Positions 6,670 through 12,459 of a stretch of 12,459 bases of DNA are shown here, piece after piece. Under the pieces are notes generated by a model. That model searched no databases. It worked only from the letters and a program-made list of their open reading frames with translations, and was not told the origin of the DNA. This stretch comes from CAYZEZ01 sp964477295 (GTDB lineage: Bacteria > Bacteroidota > Bacteroidia > Bacteroidales > SM23-62): NCBI GenBank assembly GCA_964477295.1, contig CAYZEZ010000131.1, positions 1-12,459 on the forward strand, in the 5' to 3' direction. Positions within the stretch are counted from its first letter, which is position 1, and each line of letters starts with the position of its first letter. Both the position numbers and the translations under genes were made by a program.

Positions 6670-9048
6670 TTATTTCCCGGGTTTTATCACATCAACTTTT
6701 CCTTTTAGCTTGATCATGCCTTTAAGGGTGCAATCACAATCTGACCTGAATTCGCAGGATACGTTCATTGTGTGACTGCCATTCCCGATCGTTATCCCAC
6801 CAAACTCAACTGGCAATTTGTCTTTCATCGATCCCTTTTCATCATAGATCAGCAGCTGATCGCTTCCGTTGTATATTATGCTGGTTCCGGCGCTGAGTTG
6901 TACCGGGATCTCTATGGTCTGGTAACTGTCCAGCTCAATGGTTATGTTTTCTATGGACCCTTTTGTGCCATCTGCTCCCAGTTTGAAATAGAGCAGTTGT
7001 TTTTCTGAAGTATTATCAAATTCCCATTCAGAATAGTTGGGTTGTCCTGGTTGTAATACAATGTTTTCATGTTCAAAATGGTCCTTTGTGTAATATTGCA
7101 AATGAAACTCCCGGTTGCTGATTTTACTCAGGGAGAAATCATTTTCCCCGGCTTTTAAAAGTCTCTTCTGCTCATCATTAAAGATGTGCCTGTTTTTTGC
7201 TTCTTCCCAGACCCGGATAAGTTGAATTACCTCATTGGTTATTGGATTAGCGTCTATGTTTTCCGGGTGTACAACCAGCGCATATCCAGCATTCCATCCG
7301 GCCGCCCTGGCCAGCATCCACTCCATTTCCTCAAATGTAGTATTGGATTTAAATTGAAACCAGCCAAGCATATTAGGCTGGTAATTTCGTTCATGAACCG
7401 CCTGGTTGCTAAAACGGATCTCGTTCTGGCTCTCCTTCATCCCGCCGTACCATGGCTCGCCCCAGTTCATATAGGTGTTGATATGCCAGTAATAATGGCT
7501 CGACTGGCTGGTACCGTTTATCACCAGGTGATCAACACCCTCAATAAGCCGCAGGGCAAAATAATCTTTTCCGGCATCACCATAACCTGATGCATATGCT
7601 CCCTCATGTCCGTCAAAGTCGAGATGGGCCACCCCGGTTTCATTGAAGAGGTCGATAAGATTGTCGACTATCTCATTCTGAAGATGAATATTCGGGTAAA
7701 AGGTTTTATAACCATGATCGATCAAACGGGCTATTTTGTCACCCTTTTTATGTGGAACGGCAGTCGTTCCAAAAGTGCCCCTGACACAATCTTCCAGTTT
7801 ATATGGGGAACCTTCTGACATCCTGGCAAACCTGATCAGTTCATCCCCGATCCGTACAGTCTGAAGAACAGTTTTTTTATTGTAAAAGGCAGGATCTTCG
7901 ATGAAAATCTCTGTAGCCGTTTCACTGATATCGCTGGTTAATACAGTAGGGGCGAATATAGCCAGGTCCTTATGAGGAACCGGAGTAACATAGGCATCAT
8001 TGGTTGTAATAAATGTTGTCAGTGTATGCACGCCCATTAGAATACCTCTCTCCTTTGCTTTGTCGACACAGGTTTTCAGCCCTTCCCTGCCATTTGGGAA
8101 AAGGGACGGGATCAGGTTGAAATGTCCCCAGTTGCTGAAGGGGTGGCTGTGATATAGACTGTAGAAGCCTACGCTCTCTGTAAAATCGATCATCTGGTCG
8201 ACGGTCTCCTCACCAAATGAGCTGATGATATATGGCCTGGCTGCCTTAGGACTGGCCTTTACCCATTCACCTTCGATCATGAGATGGGGTAGTCCTTCCT
8301 CGATCTCGATTTGCCCGATTACCTCGAGTACTTTATCCGGTGATGTTCCGAATATGGCAATGGCTGAACCTTCCAGGTTGAATTCAGGACTCGCCTTCAC
8401 CTCGGTACGTTCAAACTGGTTCCACACTTTTATCAAATGAGGTTTTGAACGGTCGACGCAAAATGCCTGTAGGCTGGATCCATAATCACGGGCCACGGCA
8501 GCTGATCCCCTTACACCAAAAACACCTCCCTCATCGTTGACCAGTTCCCCGCCGGTAGTTTTTACGTTAAGGGCCTGAATGCCGATAGCAAAATCCCTGT
8601 TCCTGACCACACCCACAAATTCGCCGATCGTTTCTGATATAGTTGTTGTTATTGGGCCCCAGATAACAGCATCCACCTCTTCCTGAGTGCTAACGGATAT
8701 TAACTCAAAACGCAGGTACTCCTGTTTATTGGTCGCTTTCACTGACAATATTGTTCCATTCGCAAATGAGAAGTCAAGTATATCTCTGGTAATATTCATC
8801 GAACCCGGATAAAAGACCTTTCCTCCTATTTTAATACCTATCAGGAAAGCCGGTTCCCAGCCAATGTATTGTTTATCATGCCGGGTATCTGCCAGCCTGG
8901 TAATATGACCATTACTGTTGATTTCCATCTGGAGAGCGTCAGTTTTCTGGCTGTACTGTCCCTGTGCCGGTATATTGATTATCAGTATCGCAAATGCAGT
9001 TATGAAATGGATTCTGTAGGGTTTCTTAAAGATTTTAATCCAGCGCAT
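6670..9048 (-). CDS. Exported protein with probable TIM-barrel glycosidase-like core and an inserted beta domain
   Basis: The product has 792 residues. The start at 9048 is supported by a hydrophobic signal segment (~15-28, ending near AQG, Q31); the next Met is residue 41. No lipobox cysteine and no T9SS tail are seen, so a periplasmic or Sec-exported location is most likely. Residues ~31-260 are beta-rich, like the N-terminal beta-sandwich that precedes the barrel in many glycosidases. Residues ~271-366 and ~441-620 read as alternating strands and helices (RPYIISSFG; GILMGVHTL; VAHLDFDGHEG; DHLVINGTS). Candidate catalytic acids are D477 or D479 in HLDFDG and E531 in NWGEPW; this is inference. 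Residues ~366-440 are a separate beta insert (IGDEL at 400-404, VRGTFGT at 422-428, H433). The C-terminal ~640-792 is beta-rich. I cannot assign a numbered GH family. The gene overlaps the RND permease gene by 14 nt, so it is probably the last gene of that operon. A purely binding protein is the main alternative. Confidence 0.72.
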   Translation of the reverse strand: MRWIKIFKKPYRIHFITAFAILIINIPAQGQYSQKTDALQMEINSNGHITRLADTRHDKQYIGWEPAFLIGIKIGGKVFYPGSMNITRDILDFSFANGTILSVKATNKQEYLRFELISVSTQEEVDAVIWGPITTTISETIGEFVGVVRNRDFAIGIQALNVKTTGGELVNDEGGVFGVRGSAAVARDYGSSLQAFCVDRSKPHLIKVWNQFERTEVKASPEFNLEGSAIAIFGTSPDKVLEVIGQIEIEEGLPHLMIEGEWVKASPKAARPYIISSFGEETVDQMIDFTESVGFYSLYHSHPFSNWGHFNLIPSLFPNGREGLKTCVDKAKERGILMGVHTLTTFITTNDAYVTPVPHKDLAIFAPTVLTSDISETATEIFIEDPAFYNKKTVLQTVRIGDELIRFARMSEGSPYKLEDCVRGTFGTTAVPHKKGDKIARLIDHGYKTFYPNIHLQNEIVDNLIDLFNETGVAHLDFDGHEGAYASGYGDAGKDYFALRLIEGVDHLVINGTSQSSHYYWHINTYMNWGEPWYGGMKESQNEIRFSNQAVHERNYQPNMLGWFQFKSNTTFEEMEWMLARAAGWNAGYALVVHPENIDANPITNEVIQLIRVWEEAKNRHIFNDEQKRLLKAGENDFSLSKISNREFHLQYYTKDHFEHENIVLQPGQPNYSEWEFDNTSEKQLLYFKLGADGTKGSIENITIELDSYQTIEIPVQLSAGTSIIYNGSDQLLIYDEKGSMKDKLPVEFGGITIGNGSHTMNVSCEFRSDCDCTLKGMIKLKGKVDVIKPGK
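9035..9048 (-). other. 14-nt overlap between permease stop and downstream start
   Basis: The permease TAA is at 9037-9035 and the downstream ATG at 9048-9046, in a different frame. The bases just upstream of this ATG show no Shine-Dalgarno, so re-initiation by ribosomes finishing the permease is plausible. The signal peptide beginning exactly here supports this start. Confidence 0.7.
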
Positions 9049-11932
9049 TACTTAAAGAGGATTTATTGCGGTTCACTACCCGGTAAAGGCCCGGTATAAG
9101 CAACAGCGAAAGGAACATTGAAATACTCATGCCGCCGATCATAGACAAGGCCAGTGGTTGCAACATTTCAGAACCTTCCCCAATGGAGAGGGCCAGGGGC
9201 AGAAATCCGAATATGGTGGCCAGTGTAGTCATCAGGATGGGGCGAAAGCGGACTTTGCCTGCCATCATAAGTGCAGTTGAAACATCATCTGTTTTTTCCT
9301 TCAGGTATTTTTCGGCATAGTCGATCAGTAAAATACCATTATTGACAACGACTCCAACAATCATTATCATTCCCATAAAGGCAGAAATATCAAGCGGAAT
9401 TCTAACGATCCATAGCATCAGGAAAACTCCACTGACAGACAGGATCGTACCCAGCAGAATGACCCCGGCCGTTCGGAATGAGCGAAATTCAAAAAGTAAT
9501 ATGGAGAAAACCAGTAAGATACCAAAACTGAGAATGAGTATAAGTTCGGAAAACGCTTGCTGCTGGCTTTTGTATTGCCCTCCCAATTCAACGGTTACCC
9601 CCGGGGGCAGGTAAATGCCAGCCAACATTTCTTTGATATCCGGAATAATACTTCCCAGATCGCGGTCAGCAATCTGGGCTTTAACATTTATAACCTGGCT
9701 CAGGTTTTCGTGGTCAATGTCTGTCTTTCCGGAAGTTTTAGTAAGGGTTACCAGTTCATCAAGGAGCAANNNNNNNNNNNNNNNNNNNNNNNNNNNNNNN
9801 NNNNNNNNNNNNNNNNNNNNNNNNNNNNNNNNNNNNNNNNNNNNNNNNNNNNNNNNNNNNNNNNNNNNNGCCCCCTCAACATTTTCCAATGAATCAGCAA
9901 TCTGTCTTGCTGTCTCCTGGATCAGGGCCAGGTTTTTACCGAAAACCTTTATGATAATAGGTGCAATCTCTCCGCTCAGGTCATTCAGGCGATCGGGTAA
10001 CACCTGGAACAATTCAGGTTCCAGGCGCGGTTCATTACTGTGGTCAAAGGCACGGATCTCATCCATGATCTCGAAAGAAGACCGTTTATGGCCTTTTTTC
10101 AGGCTGATCACAAAATCTCCGTCATTGGCATGGGTACGGGGATGGGCAAGGCTCCTGCCCGTTCGCAGGGAATAACCTTCCACTTCCGGTATGGTCATGA
10201 TATAGGATGCAATACTGCTTAAAATACTTTTGGTTCCTTCGATGGAACTTCCGGGTGGTGCAAGGTAATCATGCACAATGGTCCCTTCATCCCATTCGGG
10301 TAAAAAGCCACTGGGAATTCTCAGGTATGAAAAAACAGCCACACCTCCGAAAATGAATATAATCAGGAATATAATAAGGGGATAGCGCAGCAATCCTTTT
10401 AGCAATGTTTGTTGCACACCCACAATTTTAGGAACAATTTTACCCGGTTTTTTCTTTCTGGTAGAAATAAATACAACAGCCAGTGCAGGTGTAAGAAATA
10501 CTGCAAGAATCATGGAAACTACTACGGCAATGGCAAGGGTAGATGCCAGGGCCCTGAAAAAGATACCCGGAACACCGGTCAGGAATACCAGTGGAATAAA
10601 AACAACCAGTGTGGTTAAGGTGGCCCCTAACAAAGGAGGAATAATTTCACTGCTGGCTTTTACTACAGCCTCCTTTCGTGGATAGCCTTCCTCCAGGTAA
10701 CGCTCAATATTTTCGACCACGACAATGGCATTATCCACAAGGATACCAATGGCTGCTGCAAGTCCACCCAGGCTCATAAGGTTCAGGTTCATACCCGCCA
10801 GCTTGATAAAGATGAAGGTGATGAGCAATGCCACAGGAATAATTATGATGGTAACCAGGGTGATCCGTAATCTTCTTAAAAACAGAAGGAGGATTAAAAA
10901 TGTGAGTAAAGCACCCAGGAATATGGCATCTCGGACACTTCTTATGGCAGCTTTAATAAAGTCGGTCATATCGTACCATTTTGTCAGCTCAATGTTCAGG
11001 GGTATCACACCGGAAAGTTCTCCCAGGCGTTGCTCCACATCATTCATGATAGAAACGGCATTTGTGCCAGGCTGTTTGATAACGGTAACCAGGACGGCTG
11101 GTTTTAAATTGCTTTCACACGCGATAAATGTTTCCTTAACTGCAGGTTCAATTTCTGCAATTTCAGACAGGTAAACAGGTGTTGCACCCTTGCGTGAAAT
11201 AATGGTTTTTTTAATATCATCAATTTCAAGAAACCTGTTATCGGCAATATTCAGGTACAGTTTATTGGCTTCATTCAAACGCCCCACATATTGAAGGTTA
11301 TTCGCGTGTCTTAAAGCTTCTTCAATATTTTTATAATCAAGATGCAGGGAGGCCAGTTTTTGAGGATTAAGGTTAACCCAGTATTCCCTTTGATGACCGC
11401 CCATTACTTCAACATTGAATACGCCCGGAATGCTGGCCAGTTGAGGACGAATAGTAAATATGGCCACATCCCTCAGTTCCAGCAAGTCCATTTTGTCGGA
11501 AGTGAGTGCATAACCCGCAACAGGATAAGTGCTGGTAGTGAAGCGCCTTACTTCAATGAATACCCCGGGAGGTAATTCGCTTTGTATTCCACTGACCTGT
11601 GCCTGTACCAGTTGGTAGGCCCTGAACATATCCTGGTCCCACTGAAAATCGATATTTATCTCTGCTGATCCACGACTGATGCTTGACCGCACCGTTCGAA
11701 CCCCTTCCACCATCATGGCTGCCTCTTCAATGGGTTTTGCCACTTCCATCTCCATCTCATTTATTGGAGCCAGTCCGTAATCAACGAGGATAGCAATTCG
11801 AGGGAAGGTGGCGTCAGGGAATACACCCTGTGGGATATGGTAAATGAGGTAGCCGCCGATAAGAGACAGCAACAGGGCCATAAATATCATGGCTCTTTTA
11901 TTATCAACTGCAAATTGTGATAATTGTTTCAT
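9035..11932 (-). CDS. RND-family efflux permease (AcrB/MexB-type inner-membrane pump), interrupted by assembly gap
   Basis: This is the proton-driven inner-membrane pump of a tripartite efflux system. The N-terminus is typical (TM1 ~14-33, then VFPDATFPRI). The porter domain runs ~35-330 and TM2-TM6 cluster at ~335-490, with the TM4 signature GILVDNAIVVVENIER at ~396-411, where D400 is the likely proton-relay aspartate; AcrB has a second Asp at the next position and this protein has Asn401. TM7 (~515-538) is followed by FLPEWDEG, the second porter half, and TM8-TM12 (~795-955, including VGVVVNNGILLIDYAEKY). The model is 965 residues including 34 unknown ones (688-721); the family is usually about 1020-1060, and the shortfall lies mainly around the gap. 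Both sides of the gap read in one frame. The start overlaps the adaptor stop (ATGA), and an AAGGTG at 11946-11941, 8 nt before the ATG, may assist initiation. The sequence resembles the hydrophobe/amphiphile RND branch more than metal pumps, but the substrate cannot be named. Confidence 0.93.
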   Translation of the reverse strand: MKQLSQFAVDNKRAMIFMALLLSLIGGYLIYHIPQGVFPDATFPRIAILVDYGLAPINEMEMEVAKPIEEAAMMVEGVRTVRSSISRGSAEINIDFQWDQDMFRAYQLVQAQVSGIQSELPPGVFIEVRRFTTSTYPVAGYALTSDKMDLLELRDVAIFTIRPQLASIPGVFNVEVMGGHQREYWVNLNPQKLASLHLDYKNIEEALRHANNLQYVGRLNEANKLYLNIADNRFLEIDDIKKTIISRKGATPVYLSEIAEIEPAVKETFIACESNLKPAVLVTVIKQPGTNAVSIMNDVEQRLGELSGVIPLNIELTKWYDMTDFIKAAIRSVRDAIFLGALLTFLILLLFLRRLRITLVTIIIIPVALLITFIFIKLAGMNLNLMSLGGLAAAIGILVDNAIVVVENIERYLEEGYPRKEAVVKASSEIIPPLLGATLTTLVVFIPLVFLTGVPGIFFRALASTLAIAVVVSMILAVFLTPALAVVFISTRKKKPGKIVPKIVGVQQTLLKGLLRYPLIIFLIIFIFGGVAVFSYLRIPSGFLPEWDEGTIVHDYLAPPGSSIEGTKSILSSIASYIMTIPEVEGYSLRTGRSLAHPRTHANDGDFVISLKKGHKRSSFEIMDEIRAFDHSNEPRLEPELFQVLPDRLNDLSGEIAPIIIKVFGKNLALIQETARQIADSLENVEGXXXXXXXXXXXXXXXXXXXXXXXXXXXXXXXXXXLLLDELVTLTKTSGKTDIDHENLSQVINVKAQIADRDLGSIIPDIKEMLAGIYLPPGVTVELGGQYKSQQQAFSELILILSFGILLVFSILLFEFRSFRTAGVILLGTILSVSGVFLMLWIVRIPLDISAFMGMIMIVGVVVNNGILLIDYAEKYLKEKTDDVSTALMMAGKVRFRPILMTTLATIFGFLPLALSIGEGSEMLQPLALSMIGGMSISMFLSLLLIPGLYRVVNRNKSSLSNALD
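9770..9869. other. Assembly gap of 100 Ns inside the RND permease gene
   Basis: There are exactly 100 Ns, the usual placeholder for a scaffold gap of unknown size. The gap falls in the second porter half, between residues ~687 (ending NVEG) and ~722 (LLLDELVTL). In CzcA/AcrB-type pumps the equivalent stretch is longer than 33 codons, so the true missing sequence is probably longer than 100 nt. Confidence 0.98.
11929..11932 (-). other. ATGA stop-start overlap coupling adaptor and permease
   Basis: The adaptor stop TGA (11931-11929) shares bases with the permease ATG (11932-11930). Such 4-nt overlaps typically give translational coupling and balanced amounts of two complex partners, which suits an adaptor and pump that assemble together. 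Confidence 0.85.
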
Positions 11933-12459
11933 TGAATTTGCACCTTCATTCCATCAGTAAGTGAATAGGCCTTGCTGCTGGCAATAACTTCTCCTTCTGT
12001 CAGTCCAGAAAGTACTTCTACAAAATCGTCGTGCTTGATCCCAATCCGTACCGTTCTTTTTTCAACCTGATTATCTTTGACGACAAATATGCCATACACG
12101 CCTTCTTCTTCCAGCAGAGCGTTCCTGGAAATAACCAGGGCCCCTGTATGAACTTTATCCGGGAATAAAAGGCTCACCATTAATCCAGGCCTGTACTCCT
12201 GATCGGGATTATTTAATTCAAGTCGTATCTGGATGGTTTGCTTTTGAATATCCACTTTACCATCAAATGCGCTTATCGGCAGTAGCAGGGGTCTGTGAGG
12301 ATAATCCACGAAAGCAACTTTAAGGGTTTTCAGTTGTTTCACCTTAGGCAGATAAGCAACGGGGAGATCCCCGTAGATGTCAAGTATAGTCAGGTCGGCG
12401 ATATGCAAAATGGATTCCCCTTTCTGAAGCACATCCCCGTTATGTTGCATTATCTCCAG
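11929..12459 (-). CDS. RND efflux periplasmic adaptor (membrane fusion protein), C-terminal part only
   Basis: The reading frame is open to the window edge, with residues L-E-I before the first visible Met at 12450, so that Met is internal and the gene begins beyond the window; 176 residues are visible. They begin in the second half of the lipoyl-like domain (NGDVLQKGESILHIADLT), continue into the beta-barrel domain (DIYGDLPVAYL; then IRLELNNPDQEYRPGLMVSLLF, the NP...RPGM-type motif typical of HlyD/AcrA/CusB adaptors), and end in the membrane-proximal domain (GALVISRNALLEEEGVYGIFVV ... VLSGLTEGEVIASSKAYSLTDGMKVQI, with the usual GL-x-x-GE-x-V motif). The protein would link the RND permease to an outer-membrane channel in the periplasm. 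It overlaps the permease gene by 4 nt. The signal peptide or lipobox and the coiled-coil hairpin are not visible. Confidence 0.9.
   Translation of the reverse strand: MEIMQHNGDVLQKGESILHIADLTILDIYGDLPVAYLPKVKQLKTLKVAFVDYPHRPLLLPISAFDGKVDIQKQTIQIRLELNNPDQEYRPGLMVSLLFPDKVHTGALVISRNALLEEEGVYGIFVVKDNQVEKRTVRIGIKHDDFVEVLSGLTEGEVIASSKAYSLTDGMKVQIQ

Noticed and set aside
6563..6775. A 70-residue plus-strand frame overlapping the end of the second surface gene and the convergent spacer
   Set aside because: It overlaps confident genes on both sides and has no family features; likely chance.
6670..9048. Assigning the exported glycosidase-like protein to a named GH family
   Set aside because: The barrel pattern and candidate acids are suggestive, but no family signature is clear enough from reading alone.
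9557..10175. Plus-strand open frames running through the N gap
   Set aside because: They are antisense to the RND permease, depend on unknown bases, and show no recognisable domain.
9035..11932. Calling the pump a heavy-metal (CzcA/CusA-type) exporter
   Set aside because: The TM4 motif and the absence of a recognisable metal-binding methionine set argue against it, and part of the porter domain is missing in the gap.
1..12459. tRNA, rRNA, CRISPR array, riboswitch or integrase sites
   Set aside because: Nothing on either strand shows the structure or repeats needed; nearly all bases are in confident coding regions.

Overview
The window looks like a chromosomal piece of a Bacteroidota (Bacteroidetes) genome, probably a metagenome-assembled scaffold. 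The evidence is two large secreted proteins ending in a type A C-terminal sorting domain of the type IX secretion system (T9SS), SprB-like repeat units, moderate-to-low GC with A-rich rather than Shine-Dalgarno leaders, and a run of exactly 100 Ns of the kind used as a scaffolding gap. No RNA gene, CRISPR array, transposase or phage gene was seen.

Left half (1-6584, plus strand): two tandem paralogous genes for giant cell-surface or secreted modular proteins. The first lacks its 5' end. The second is complete (2742-6584), with a signal peptide, a DNRLRE-like beta domain, a LamG/concanavalin-like domain, about six SprB-like immunoglobulin-type units, three fibronectin-III-like domains and a T9SS sorting tail. 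The two genes are clearly diverged over most of their length, yet share a perfectly identical 740-bp tract (923-1662 and 4782-5521). This implies recent gene conversion or segmental duplication, or an assembly collapse or chimera. It is the most striking feature of the window.

Right half (6670-12459, minus strand): an operon read right to left and convergent with the first pair. It encodes a periplasmic adaptor (membrane fusion protein, 5' end outside the window), an RND-family inner-membrane efflux permease interrupted by the 100-N gap, and a large exported protein with a probable TIM-barrel glycosidase-like core. The adaptor and permease overlap by 4 nt (ATGA), and the permease and the exported protein overlap by 14 nt, so all three are probably co-transcribed and translationally coupled. 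Adaptor and permease would form two parts of a tripartite efflux pump; no outer-membrane TolC-like channel gene is visible here. Why a glycosidase-like exported protein is wired to the pump is not evident.

The two halves meet in an 85-nt convergent spacer (6585-6669) that holds a short perfect palindrome. Nothing in the sequence links the function of the two halves. No non-coding stretch exceeds 300 bases.
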